A stretch of 64,000 nt of DNA, from the NCBI RefSeq assembly GCF_006152065.1, contig NZ_VDFW01000001.1, positions 186,001 to 250,000 of the forward strand. The letters are read 5' to 3'. The first letter of the stretch is position 1. The number at the start of each line of letters is the position of its first letter. The notes below the pieces were generated by a model. That model was not told the origin of the DNA. It ran no database searches and saw only the letters and a list, made by a program, of their open reading frames with translations. Of this stretch, positions 21,702 to 30,591 are shown piece after piece. The stretch is from Amycolatopsis alkalitolerans. GTDB lineage: Bacteria; Actinomycetota; Actinomycetes; Mycobacteriales; Pseudonocardiaceae. Position numbers and translations under genes: made by a program.

Positions 21702-23414
21702 TTGAGAAGATCCAGGTTGCTCGTCGCCGCGCTCGCGGTACCGCTGATCGGCGGTATCGTGATCGCCGGTCCGGCGGCCGTGGCACGACCGCGGCTTTCG
21801 GGTGCGACGACGGAGTTCACCGTGCTGGCGGCCGCCGGGCAGAGCGTCGCCGCTGCGGAACAGGCCATCCGGGCAGCGGGTGGCACGGTCCTGCACACCA
21901 ATACCGCCGTCGGGCTGATCACGGCCAGCGCCCCGGCCGACGGGTTCGCCGAGCGGGTCTCCGCCGACCGCGCGATCTACGGTGCGGCCAAGGCCACGTC
22001 GATCGGGCAGGCGCCCAAGGACAAGGCCGTCAGGAAACCCGGCGCGGTGGAGAAGGAGGGCGGTTCGGCGAAGAAGAAGGCGGTCAAGCCCGCCGGCACC
22101 GACCCGCTCGACGACCAGTTGTGGGGCCTCAAATCGATTCGCGCGGATCTTGCGCGCACCGTGCAGCCCGGTGACAAGCGCGTGAAGGTCGGCGTGATCG
22201 ACACCGGCATCGACGGCTCGCACCCGGACATCGCGCCCAACTTCGACGCCGCCGACTCGCGCAACTTCACCCGCGACATCCCCACCGACGAGACCGGCGC
22301 GGTGGTCGACGGGCCGTGCGAGTACCGCGGCTGCGTCGATCCCGCGAACCACGACGACAACGGCCACGGCACGCACGTCGCGGGCACGATCGCCGCGGCC
22401 GCCAACGGTTTCGGCGTCTCCGGGGTCGCGCCGAACGTGACGCTGGTGAACGTCCGCGCGGGCCAGGACTCCGGCTACTTCTTCCTGCAGCCGACCGTCG
22501 ACGCGCTGACCTACGCCGGTGACGCCGGGATCGACGTGGTGAACATGTCGTTCTATGTGGACCCGTGGCTGTACAACTGCGCGGACAACCCGGCCGACTC
22601 CGAGGCCGAGAAACTCGAGCAGCGCACCATCACCGAGGCCATCGCGCGTGCGCTGAACTACGCCCACCGCAAGGGCGTGACGTCGGTCGTCGCGCTCGGC
22701 AACGAGCACAGCGATCTCGGCGCGCCGCAACCGGACATGACGAGCCCGGACTACCCGGCCGACTCGACGCACGACCGCACGATCGACAACGCGACCTGCC
22801 TGTCGCTGCCGGTCGAAGGCCCGCACACGATCGGCGTCGGCGCGTTCGGCCCGTCAGGGGCCAAGGCGGACTACTCGAATTACGGCACCGAGCAGATCTC
22901 CGTTTCGGCGCCGGGCGGGTACTACCGCGACGGGTTCGGCACGGACTGGTTCCGCACCAACGAGAACCTGATCCTCTCGGCGTACCCGAAGAACGTCGGG
23001 ATCGCGGACGGGAACATCGACGCGCACGGCAACGTCACGCCGGACGGGGTCGCGCTCGGCGTGCAGAAGGCCGTCGCACCGGACGGCCGGGTGGGCTATT
23101 ACCAGTTCCTGCAAGGGACTTCGATGGCCACGCCGCATGCGACGGGTGTCGCCGCGCTGATCGTTTCGCAGTACGGCAAAGCGGGCCGTGGCGGCTTCGG
23201 GCTGAGCCCGGACGCCGTGCAGCGCGTGCTCGAAGGGACGGCCGCACCGATCGCGTGCCCGGTCCCGCGGACGGTCGACTACCTCGACGAGGGCCGCGAC
23301 GCGTCGTTCACCGCAACCTGCGCCGGCACGCCGGAGTTCAACGGGTTCTACGGCAACGGTTCCGTCGACGCCTATGCCGCCGTGAAACACGGCGGGGCGT
23401 ACGCGCGGGATTGA
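21702..23414 (+). CDS. Secreted subtilisin-like serine protease (S8)
   Basis: This 570-residue exported protease has a signal peptide (LLVAALAVPLIGGIVIAGPA), an N-terminal propeptide-like region, and an S8 catalytic domain. The triad is Asp167 (VIDTGIDGSHPD), His222 (NGHGTHVAGT) and Ser474 (GTSMATPHATG), with the oxyanion Asn in VVALGNEHS. A Lys/Ala-rich linker lies around residues 105-130. No C-terminal anchor is seen, so it is probably released. The TTG at 21702 is preceded by GAGGAGGAG. Confidence 0.95.
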   Translation: MRRSRLLVAALAVPLIGGIVIAGPAAVARPRLSGATTEFTVLAAAGQSVAAAEQAIRAAGGTVLHTNTAVGLITASAPADGFAERVSADRAIYGAAKATSIGQAPKDKAVRKPGAVEKEGGSAKKKAVKPAGTDPLDDQLWGLKSIRADLARTVQPGDKRVKVGVIDTGIDGSHPDIAPNFDAADSRNFTRDIPTDETGAVVDGPCEYRGCVDPANHDDNGHGTHVAGTIAAAANGFGVSGVAPNVTLVNVRAGQDSGYFFLQPTVDALTYAGDAGIDVVNMSFYVDPWLYNCADNPADSEAEKLEQRTITEAIARALNYAHRKGVTSVVALGNEHSDLGAPQPDMTSPDYPADSTHDRTIDNATCLSLPVEGPHTIGVGAFGPSGAKADYSNYGTEQISVSAPGGYYRDGFGTDWFRTNENLILSAYPKNVGIADGNIDAHGNVTPDGVALGVQKAVAPDGRVGYYQFLQGTSMATPHATGVAALIVSQYGKAGRGGFGLSPDAVQRVLEGTAAPIACPVPRTVDYLDEGRDASFTATCAGTPEFNGFYGNGSVDAYAAVKHGGAYARD

Positions 23415-23450
23415 GGCAACCGTTCCGGGCGCGCCGGCCGTCCATCAGGT

Positions 23451-23900
23451 ATGCGGCTACTCGTACTGCTGGTGGTCCTCACGGCCTGCGGGACTCAGGC
23501 CGGCGCCCCGGAACGCGCCTGCACGGCGATCGGCGCGATGCCAGGCATCAGCGTGGCGATCGCGCCGTCCGTGGCCGCGCGGTTCGGCGGCACGGCAGGT
23601 ATCGACGTGTGCTGGAACGGTTCGTGCCACGGCTATCCGGTGGTGCTTACCCCGGCCACGACGGCGGTCGCCACACCCTGCACCGGCGGTCCCGATGACA
23701 CCTGCGGTGCGCGGATGCGGGAGACCGGCGGGAAGACCGGGTTCGCGACGGTGCCCGGGCTGCCCGCCGCTCCGGTGACGCTGACCTTCTCCGGCGAGAC
23801 CGTGAGTGTCACGCCGGAACTGGTGTACCCCAACGGTCCCGCCTGCGGCGCGGGCGGCCCGCAGGCGAAGATCACCGTGGACGAGAAGGGTGTGCGCTGA
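23451..23900 (+). CDS. Small Cys-rich lipoprotein
   Basis: This 149-residue exported protein has the lipobox LVVLTACGTQ, so Cys13 is the likely lipid anchor. It contains about seven more cysteines that could form disulfides outside the membrane. The sequence is beta-like (VTLTFSGETVSVTPELVYP). No family was recognised. It follows the subtilase by 36 nt on the same strand and may be cotranscribed. Confidence 0.75.
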   Translation: MRLLVLLVVLTACGTQAGAPERACTAIGAMPGISVAIAPSVAARFGGTAGIDVCWNGSCHGYPVVLTPATTAVATPCTGGPDDTCGARMRETGGKTGFATVPGLPAAPVTLTFSGETVSVTPELVYPNGPACGAGGPQAKITVDEKGVR

Positions 23901-23949
23901 GGCCCCGCAATGGCTCAGCAGGGGTCGCAGGAGGCGGTGGCGAGACCGA

Positions 23950-24525
23950 TCACTCCGCAGATCTGCCGTTCTTACCCTGATTGGCTTTGAAGCGCGCTTT
24001 CTTCTGACGATTCCCGCAGGTGTTCATGTCACACCATTTACGGGTGCGGCTTTGGCTGGTGTCGAAGAAGGCGGCTCGGCAGGTTGGTGACGCGCACAGG
24101 GCCAGTCTTCCGTCTCGTTCGCCTGCGATGATGCTGATCGCGTCGGCGGCGATCACGCTGAGGGCGTCTTCCACGCGGGAGGCCGAGCTGAGCCGCCATT
24201 GCCGGTTACCCTCGGGGGTCAGGATCGCTGCGGCTCGACCCTGAGCGCTGCGGTCATTGATGACGTGGACGGCAGATGCGGGGAGCGCGTCGCCCACCGC
24301 GGCCGCTGTCGCGACGGCGTGAATCGACTCCCTCAGTTCCCGAGCGAGGTCGAGCTGGGCGGTGGTGCAGGAGTCCACGGCGAGGCCGTTCACCGCCAGC
24401 CAGTCGACAAGTCGCTGCGGCGTGGGAATGCGCTCCACAGCGTCCCCGTGGCGCTCCGACAGCGTCCCGGTGAAGCTGGTCGCCAGCACGTTACCGAGGC
24501 GGAAGTCAGGGAATCCAACACGCAT
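23950..24525 (-). CDS. CGNR zinc-finger / ABATE-domain regulator
   Basis: This 191-residue protein has an N-terminal ABATE (stress-induced regulator) domain beginning DFRLGNVLATSFTGTLSERH and a C-terminal CGNR zinc finger, CASPTCRAAFFD through WCDMNTCGNRQKKARF, whose four cysteines should bind zinc. Members are predicted transcription factors. It is divergent from the epoxide hydrolase, with an 8-bp-arm dyad between them, and is the likely regulator of that gene. Confidence 0.92.
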   Translation of the reverse strand: MRVGFPDFRLGNVLATSFTGTLSERHGDAVERIPTPQRLVDWLAVNGLAVDSCTTAQLDLARELRESIHAVATAAAVGDALPASAVHVINDRSAQGRAAAILTPEGNRQWRLSSASRVEDALSVIAADAISIIAGERDGRLALCASPTCRAAFFDTSQSRTRKWCDMNTCGNRQKKARFKANQGKNGRSAE

Positions 24526-24566
24526 GGAACCACCTTAGCTGGTTGCACGCGGACATCGCGGCGTGC

Positions 24567-24589
24567 TAGAACCGTCATAGCCGGTTCTA
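24567..24589. promoter_or_regulatory. TAGAACCG-N7-CGGTTCTA operator candidate
   Basis: A perfect 8-bp inverted repeat with a 7-nt spacer sits between the divergent CGNR regulator and the epoxide hydrolase, 18 nt upstream of the latter's ATG and overlapping its likely promoter. It is a candidate binding site for the CGNR protein. Confidence 0.55.
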
Positions 24590-24607
24590 CGACGCTCAGG
24601 AGGTCTC

Positions 24608-25780
24608 ATGTCCCGTCCAGCCACCGACGTGCACGCATGTGAAACCCACGCACCTGACGCTGACCTCGACGATCTGCGCGCGCGATTGGCCGCGGCGCGG
24701 CTACCGGAGGCCGAGACGGTCTATCGCGCCGCGCCCGACCCTCGCCGATGGGACCAGGGCGTTCCTCTGGCCGACCTCGTCGATGTCGTGAACTACTGGC
24801 GCACCCGGTACGACTGGCGGTCGTTCGAAGCGCGCCTCAACCGGATCGGCCAGTTCCGCACGACCATCGATGATCTGGGAATCCACTTCCTGCACCGCCG
24901 GTCCGCGCGCGCGGACGCCACTCCGCTGATCTTGACGCACGGCTGGCCGGACAGCGTTGCCCGGTTCGTCGATGTGGTAGACGAGCTGGCAGATCCGAAC
25001 GATGCGGACGCGCCGGCGTTCCACGTCGTGGTCCCGTCGCTACCGGGCTTTGGTTACAGCGACAAGCCGGCCACCACCGGGTGGGGAACCGAAAAGATCG
25101 CGGCCGCGTGGGTGGAACTGATGGGAAGGCTCGGCTACCGCAAGTTTGCAGCCCACGGCGGCGACTGGGGAGGCAATATCACCACGGTTCTCGGCGGCAG
25201 GTTCCCGGCACACGTTCTCGGCATCCACACGACGTTCGCGGAGGGACCGCCCGGGTTGACCACGGACGGGCTGACGGCGGTCGAGCGCACGTGGGCCGAG
25301 GAAACCCGCGATTTCTGGCGCCACCGCGCGGCGTACGCGAAGCAGCAGGCGACCCGGCCGCAGACCATCGGCTACTCGCTCGTCGACTCACCGGTCGGGC
25401 TTCTTGCCTGGATCCTCGACAAGCTCGCCGAGTGGTCCGATACCGAAGACAGCCCGTTCGAGACGATTTCCCGGGACCGTGTTCTCGACGACGTCACCCT
25501 GTATTGGCTGACGCGGACCGGCGCATCGTCGGCCCGCATCTACTACGAAAGCCACAACTCGCTCGATCCCGAACTTCGGGTCGACGTCCCCTCAGCAATC
25601 AGCATGTATCCCCGCGACGTCGAGAAGTGTCCGCGCCCCTGGGCGCAGCAGCGGTACCGGCAGATCGTCCGATGGACGTCACCCGAAACCGGCGGGCATT
25701 TCCCGTCGCTGGAGGTTCCCGAGTATTTCGTCAAAGACCTACAAGAAGGGCTCGCGGCGGTGCTGGCCGCTAATCGGTGA
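24608..25780 (+). CDS. Epoxide hydrolase (EHN N-terminus, alpha/beta hydrolase)
   Basis: This 390-residue protein has the epoxide-hydrolase N-terminal domain (DLDDLRARLAAARLPE) and an alpha/beta-hydrolase core. The oxyanion HGWP appears as LTHGWPDSVARF, the nucleophile Asp lies in HGGDWGGNI, and the acid/base His lies near the end in TGGHFPSLEVPE. It would open xenobiotic or lipid epoxides to diols in the cytoplasm. The ATG at 24608 follows AGGAGG. It is probably controlled by the divergent CGNR protein. Confidence 0.93.
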   Translation: MSRPATDVHACETHAPDADLDDLRARLAAARLPEAETVYRAAPDPRRWDQGVPLADLVDVVNYWRTRYDWRSFEARLNRIGQFRTTIDDLGIHFLHRRSARADATPLILTHGWPDSVARFVDVVDELADPNDADAPAFHVVVPSLPGFGYSDKPATTGWGTEKIAAAWVELMGRLGYRKFAAHGGDWGGNITTVLGGRFPAHVLGIHTTFAEGPPGLTTDGLTAVERTWAEETRDFWRHRAAYAKQQATRPQTIGYSLVDSPVGLLAWILDKLAEWSDTEDSPFETISRDRVLDDVTLYWLTRTGASSARIYYESHNSLDPELRVDVPSAISMYPRDVEKCPRPWAQQRYRQIVRWTSPETGGHFPSLEVPEYFVKDLQEGLAAVLAANR

Positions 25781-25813
25781 ACGCGACCCGGCACTCGGTC
25801 GTGTCCTCCCCGG

Positions 25814-27286
25814 CTACCGGTTGCTGCTGGCCGCGATGAACGCGCCGAGATCCTTCGACTGCTGAACGCGTGAGGGCTCGTGCACGTACATCATGTGTCC
25901 GGCCGGGTAGTACGCCGACTCGACGTTTTCGCGCAGTTCTTCGGGGATCTGCAGGCGTGCCAGCACATGTTCGGCCGCGTAGTACGGCGTGGCGCCGTCG
26001 TAGTAGCCGAGCGCCACGTGCACCTTCAAATGCGGATTCGCCCGCATCGCCGCGCTGAGCCCGTCGACCACGGACACGGCGCGGCCTTCGAAGTCCGAAT
26101 AGGACCAATCGCGCACGACGTCCATCGACAGGATCTCGTACGGCAGGTCGTTCTCGTATTCGAGTTCGCTGCGCACGTAGTGGTTGAACGCGGCCGAGTA
26201 GGCGCCGATGATCCGCGAGATCGACGCGTCGTCGCTCATCTGCTCGCGGCCGCCGTCCGGCTCCCAGGTAGTGAACCGGCCGTCCATGCGTCCTGTCGTC
26301 AGACCGCGATCCCGCAGGAGCTCCGTGAAGAACCGGACGTGCTCGATACGAAGATTCACCCTGTCCACATAGGACTCTTCGAGTCCGGTGAGCGAAGCCA
26401 GCGTCTGCACGGCGGCGGTGCGTTCCTCCGGCGACAGGCGGGCACCGCGTTCCAGCGCGTACGGCAGTTCTCGCGCGGCGAACTCCTCGGCGTCGGCGAG
26501 GACGTCGTCGAGCGGGCGGTCGCCATGGCGCCCGTGATAGTGCGCGATGGCGGCATACGTCGGGACGTACAGCGGATACGGCTTGTCGTTGCCCTCTGTG
26601 AAGCGGATAGTGCCCATGTCGAGCACGCTGCTGATGAGCATGAGGCCGTTGAGGTACAGCCCGTGCCGCTCCTGCAGGTGCGCGGCCAGCGCCGCGGCGC
26701 GCAGCGTGCCGTAGGACTCGCCGGCCACGAACTTCGGCGAAAGCCAGCGCCCGTTGCGTGAGGTCCACAGGCGGATGACCTCGCCGACGGATTCGATGTC
26801 CGGGGTGAAACCGAGGTGGTCCTTGGGTTTCTCACCGTTCGCCGCCCGCGAGTACCCGGTCGCGACCGGGTCGATGAACACCAGATCGCTGTGCACGAGC
26901 AGGGTTTCGGGGTTGTCGACCAGGCGGTACGGCGGCGGTTCGGGCGAGTCGACGTCACCGGAGACGACCCGCCGCGGCCCGAGCAGGCCCAGGTGCAGCC
27001 AGATGCTCGCCGACCCCGGGCCGCCGTTGAACGCGAACGTGACCGGGCGGGAACCGGGCTCGGCGTCATCGAGGGTGTACGAGGTGAGGAACACCTCGGC
27101 CTTGGGCCGGTGGCCCTCGAACTTGCCGTCGGTGAGCACCTCCTTGCGCACGACGATGCGGCCGGTGCGCACGGTGTACGCGAGCTTGCGGCGTTTGACG
27201 GTGAGCGTGTGCTGGGTGGTGACCAGCTCGTCGCTCGGCTCGGGCGCCTTCTTGTCCGTGGTCTCCTCTTCGGGGGTGTCGGGCAT
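25814..27286 (-). CDS. Serine carboxypeptidase (peptidase family S10)
   Basis: This 490-residue protein of the S10 carboxypeptidase family has the conserved substrate-binding segment FAFNGGPGSASIWLHLGLLG, the nucleophile in VAGESYGTLRAAAL, the Asp region ALGYYDGATPYY and the His in YYPAGHMMY. No N-terminal signal peptide is seen, so unlike eukaryotic members it appears cytoplasmic. The ATG at 27286 begins MPDTPEEET. A longer reading would run into the divergent glycosylase gene, which starts 22 nt away. Confidence 0.92.
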   Translation of the reverse strand: MPDTPEEETTDKKAPEPSDELVTTQHTLTVKRRKLAYTVRTGRIVVRKEVLTDGKFEGHRPKAEVFLTSYTLDDAEPGSRPVTFAFNGGPGSASIWLHLGLLGPRRVVSGDVDSPEPPPYRLVDNPETLLVHSDLVFIDPVATGYSRAANGEKPKDHLGFTPDIESVGEVIRLWTSRNGRWLSPKFVAGESYGTLRAAALAAHLQERHGLYLNGLMLISSVLDMGTIRFTEGNDKPYPLYVPTYAAIAHYHGRHGDRPLDDVLADAEEFAARELPYALERGARLSPEERTAAVQTLASLTGLEESYVDRVNLRIEHVRFFTELLRDRGLTTGRMDGRFTTWEPDGGREQMSDDASISRIIGAYSAAFNHYVRSELEYENDLPYEILSMDVVRDWSYSDFEGRAVSVVDGLSAAMRANPHLKVHVALGYYDGATPYYAAEHVLARLQIPEELRENVESAYYPAGHMMYVHEPSRVQQSKDLGAFIAASSNR

Positions 27287-27308
27287 GACGTCAACATACT
27301 GTGGAGGG

Positions 27309-28007
27309 GTGACAAAGCTCAGGCCCGACACGATCGAGCGGCTCGACGAGGAGATCGCGGAATGCCGCCGCTGCCCGCGTCTGGTGGCGTGGCGGGAAGA
27401 AGTCGCCAGGACGAAGCGGGCGGCCTACGCGAACGAGACATACTGGGGCCGCCCCGTGCCGGGCATCGGCCCGGCCGACGCTTCGCTGGCGATCATCGGA
27501 CTGGCGCCCGCGGCGCACGGCGGCAACCGCACCGGCCGGATGTTCACCGGCGATCGCTCCGGGGATGTGCTGTTCCAGGCGCTCTACGACGTCGGACTGG
27601 CGTCGCAGCCCACGTCCAGCCATCGCGGCGACGGGCTCGAACTGTACGGCACGCGGATCACCGCGCCCGTGCACTGCGCGCCGCCGGCCAACAAGCCGAC
27701 GCCGGCGGAGCGCGATACCTGCCGGTCCTGGCTGGTGCGGGAACTGGAACTGCTGAGGCCGCGCCTGCGCGCGATCGTCGTGCTCGGCGCGTTCGGCTGG
27801 CAGGCGCTGCTGCCGGTGCTCGCGCAGGGGTGGACGCTGCCGAAACCGCTGCCGAAGTTCGGGCACGGGGTGGAGGTCGTGCTGGACGATCTGCACCTGC
27901 TGGGCTGCTATCACGTGTCGCAGCAGAACACCTTCACGGGCCGCCTGACGCCCGCGATGCTGCGGGAGGTCCTCGCTCGCGGCGCCGAGCTGGCCGGACT
28001 CGGCTGA
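27309..28007 (+). CDS. Type-5 uracil-DNA glycosylase (UdgB family)
   Basis: This 232-residue Fe-S uracil-DNA glycosylase removes uracil and other deaminated bases. The family motifs are GLAPAAHGGNRTGRMFTGDR (motif 1), VHCAPPANKPTP (cluster Cys) and GCYHVSQQNTFTGRLT (motif 3). Cluster ligands start with CRRCP. Type-5 enzymes lack the usual catalytic Asp in motif 1, as here. The GTG at 27309 is the only sensible start. The GGAGGGG that serves as ribosome site runs into it, so spacing is tight. Confidence 0.93.
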   Translation: MTKLRPDTIERLDEEIAECRRCPRLVAWREEVARTKRAAYANETYWGRPVPGIGPADASLAIIGLAPAAHGGNRTGRMFTGDRSGDVLFQALYDVGLASQPTSSHRGDGLELYGTRITAPVHCAPPANKPTPAERDTCRSWLVRELELLRPRLRAIVVLGAFGWQALLPVLAQGWTLPKPLPKFGHGVEVVLDDLHLLGCYHVSQQNTFTGRLTPAMLREVLARGAELAGLG

Positions 28008-28145
28008 CTGACGCGTTGCGCGAGCACCCTGTCGGCGGCCACGCTGTGAAACCGATCTGAATCGTTTCGTGCTGGGACGGCGACCCCGGTCACAGCTGGT
28101 CGGGGTACACGAGCATCGTGCCGGGGAAAGTGGGAGGATGCCGGT

Positions 28146-29471
28146 ATGGCCGCAGTGAAGTCGGAACCGACCCGGATCTTGATCTTGGGCGGTGGTTACG
28201 TCGGGCTCTACACCGCGTTGGGGCTGCAGAAGAAGCTTCGCGCCAATGAAGCGTCCGTCACCATCGTGGACCCCCAGCCCCACATGACGTACCAGCCGTT
28301 CCTTCCGGAGGCCGCGGCGGGCGCCATCGAACCCCGGCACGTGGTCGTGCCGTTGCGGCGGGTGCTCAAGCGCTGCCACGTGCTGACCGCGCGGGTCACC
28401 AAGATCGAGCACGAGCGCAAGTCCGTCACCGTCGAGGCCGCGGACGGGCATATCGAGCAGCTGAACTACGACGTGCTCGTGGTCGCGCTCGGGGCGGTCG
28501 CGCGGCTGCTGCCGATTCCCGGTCTCGCCGAGCAGGGCATCGCCATCAAGACCATCGGTGAGGCCATCTACCTGCGCAACCACGTGCTGACCAAGCTCGA
28601 CGAGGCGGCCAGCACACTGGACCCGGAGCTGCGCAAGCGCCTGCTGACGTTCACTGTCGTCGGCGGGGGGTTCGCGGGTATCGAGGCGCTGGCCGAACTC
28701 GAGGACATGACGCGCTTCGCGACGCGGTACTACGAGAACATCGACCCGTCCGACATCCGCTGGGTCCTGGTCGAGGCGGCCGGCCGGATCCTGCCGGAGG
28801 TGCGCGAGACGCTCGGTGTGTGGACGGTCGAGCAGCTGGAAAAGCGCGGCATCGAGGTGTTCCTGTCCACCGCGGCGAAGTCGTTCGAGGACGGGCACGT
28901 CGTGCTGTCCGACGGCACCGAGTTCGACAGCGACACGATCATCTGGACCGCCGGGGTGAAGGCCAACCCGGTGCTCGCCACCTCCGATCTGCCGGTCGAC
29001 AAGCGCGGCCGCCTCGAGGCGACGGCGTCGCTGCAGGTCGTCGGGCATCCGGATGTCTGGACAGCCGGTGACAACGCGGCCGTGCCGGACCTCGCCCGCA
29101 CCGAGCAGGACCCGACGGCCACCACGCCGCCGAACGCCCAGCACGCGGTCCGCCAGGCGCGCGTCCTCGCGGCGAACATGATCCGCGTGCTGCGGGGCGG
29201 GCAGCCGAAGGACTACTACCACAAGAACCTCGGCGCGGTCGCCGGACTGGGCCTGCACAAGGGTGTGGCGGACACGCTGAACGTGAAGGTCAAGGGCTTC
29301 CCGGCGTGGGTGTTCCACCGCGCCTACCACCTCAAGGCGATGCCGACGTTCAACCGGAAGACCCGGATCCTGCTGGACTGGCTGCTGGGCGGCCTGTTCC
29401 GGCGTGAGGTCGTCTCGCTGGGGCAGATCAACAACCCGAAGGAAGAGTTCGCCAGGGCGTCCAAGTCCTGA
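28146..29471 (+). CDS. ndh: Type II NADH dehydrogenase
   Basis: This 441-residue membrane-associated flavoprotein transfers electrons from NADH to menaquinone without pumping protons. It has the FAD Rossmann motif ILGGGYVGLYTALGL, the NAD motif VVGGGFAGIEALAEL, the FAD segment VWTAGDNAAVPD and an amphipathic C-terminal region for membrane binding (TRILLDWLLGGLFRREV). ATG 28146 is used, with GGGAGGA upstream. A tRNA-Leu follows 30 nt after the stop. Confidence 0.94.
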   Translation: MAAVKSEPTRILILGGGYVGLYTALGLQKKLRANEASVTIVDPQPHMTYQPFLPEAAAGAIEPRHVVVPLRRVLKRCHVLTARVTKIEHERKSVTVEAADGHIEQLNYDVLVVALGAVARLLPIPGLAEQGIAIKTIGEAIYLRNHVLTKLDEAASTLDPELRKRLLTFTVVGGGFAGIEALAELEDMTRFATRYYENIDPSDIRWVLVEAAGRILPEVRETLGVWTVEQLEKRGIEVFLSTAAKSFEDGHVVLSDGTEFDSDTIIWTAGVKANPVLATSDLPVDKRGRLEATASLQVVGHPDVWTAGDNAAVPDLARTEQDPTATTPPNAQHAVRQARVLAANMIRVLRGGQPKDYYHKNLGAVAGLGLHKGVADTLNVKVKGFPAWVFHRAYHLKAMPTFNRKTRILLDWLLGGLFRREVVSLGQINNPKEEFARASKS

Positions 29472-29501
29472 GCGGCCGGGGCACCGCATATGCTGAGCGG
29501 T

Positions 29502-29575
29502 GCCCCCGTAGCCCAATCGGCAGAGGCAGTCGACTTAAAATCGATCAAGTGCGGGTTCGAGTCCCGTCGGGGGCA
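29502..29575 (+). tRNA. tRNA-Leu (anticodon TAA), short variable loop
   Basis: This 74-nt cloverleaf has acceptor GCCCCCG/CGGGGGC, discriminator A, anticodon stem GTCGA/TCGAT with loop CTTAAAA (anticodon TAA), and T-arm GCGGG-TTCGAGT-CCCGT. The variable loop is only CAAGT, whereas bacterial leucine tRNAs normally have a long variable arm. Its 3' half is the attachment site of the element that follows. The gene itself is intact. Confidence 0.85.
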
Positions 29576-29578
29576 CGC
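29539..29578 (+). other. Left attachment site in tRNA-Leu
   Basis: The 3' end of the tRNA from 29551 to 29578 (28 nt, beginning GCGGGTTCGAG) recurs exactly at 32491-32518. Similarity extends imperfectly upstream to AATCGAT at 29539. This is the pattern left by site-specific integration into a tRNA gene. Confidence 0.85.
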
Positions 29579-29729
29579 TCTTGCTGGTCAGTGGGTGGGG
29601 CTGAGGGCGCTCAAGATCGTCAGGTCCATTTAGGCCCCACGTTGCCGGCTCATCACAGATGAGGGTGGACTGGGAACTTTGACACGGCGACGGCGTCGCA
29701 GCTGCCCACCAGAGTTGCAGCAGCTCTAA

Positions 29730-30270
29730 CTAGTGGCCGTGGCGCGCCCAGGACGGGCGCCATCTGTCGCTGCTTTGTCGGCCAGCGAAGTCGGCTTTGA
29801 GGAAGGCGAGCAGCTCGGCTAGATCGGGTTGCCGGTTGTTGGTACGCCAGATGACCCAAAGCGGGAAGACCGGTGTGGGGTCGACGATCGGGATGCGTCG
29901 AAGGTCGTAGTGCGCGGGCCAGAGATAGCGGGAGCCTTCGCCGACGAGGTTCGCGAGCGTCGCCGAATCGGCGATCTCGGTCATCAGCACCTCGGCCCCG
30001 AACGCAGGGCCCAGGACGTCGAGGGTGATCCCGAACGTGGCGCCGACCTCGGCGTAGTAGGCCGCGACCTCGTCCCCGCTGGGCAGCCCTGGCATCCAGA
30101 TCGGGTGATCGGCGAGCTGGCGTGGGGTCACAGACGGAGCATCTGCAAGCGGGTGCTTCGGGCCGACCAGCAGCTCGTGGCGGTCCTCGATGACCAGGGC
30201 GCTGGAGAGTCCCGTGCCTGAGAGTTGCCTCCTCGGGTCGGTCAGGCCGCGGAACGTGGCGTCCATCGAG
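29730..30270 (-). pseudogene. LysR-family regulator, C-terminal fragment
   Basis: Only the substrate-binding half of a LysR regulator remains, from about DATFRGLTDPRRQL to the C-terminus LAFLKADF, with VIEDRHELLVGPKHPLAD and YLWPAHYDLRRIPIVD in between. The N-terminal winged-helix domain is absent. At about 30265-30275 the sequence switches to an oppositely oriented MFS transporter fragment, so one deletion or rearrangement truncated both. The downstream reading frame has no plausible own start. Confidence 0.75.
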
Positions 30271-30591
30271 TTCGGCGTCATCATCGCGATGAGCCTGTTC
30301 AACCCCGTGGTAGCCACCTTCCGGCTCAAGCACATCGAACACGAGCGACTCTCACGCACGCTGTCGGCGTGGCAGATCAGCAGCAGCCTCGCCACAGCCT
30401 TCCTCACGCTCGCCTGGGGCGTCCTGGCAGCGCTGACGTCGACGAGGATCGCGATCGGGCTCGCCGGCCTTCTGCTGCTTGCCACGCCTCTGCTCCTGCT
30501 CCGGGCTGCGACATCGCGCGACAGCGCCCCTGTGCGCACCGTGGCACGTGGCGAGCGCCGGACGAGGCCGCTCATCACTGAGGAGATGTGA
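30266..30591 (+). pseudogene. MFS transporter, C-terminal fragment
   Basis: The frame encodes the last two or three membrane helices of a major-facilitator transporter: EFGVIIAMSLFNPVVATFRL, then LATAFLTLAWGVLAALTST and IAIGLAGLLLLATPLLLL, followed by a charged tail. The remaining helices are missing at the junction with the LysR fragment. It cannot function as a transporter. Confidence 0.75.
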
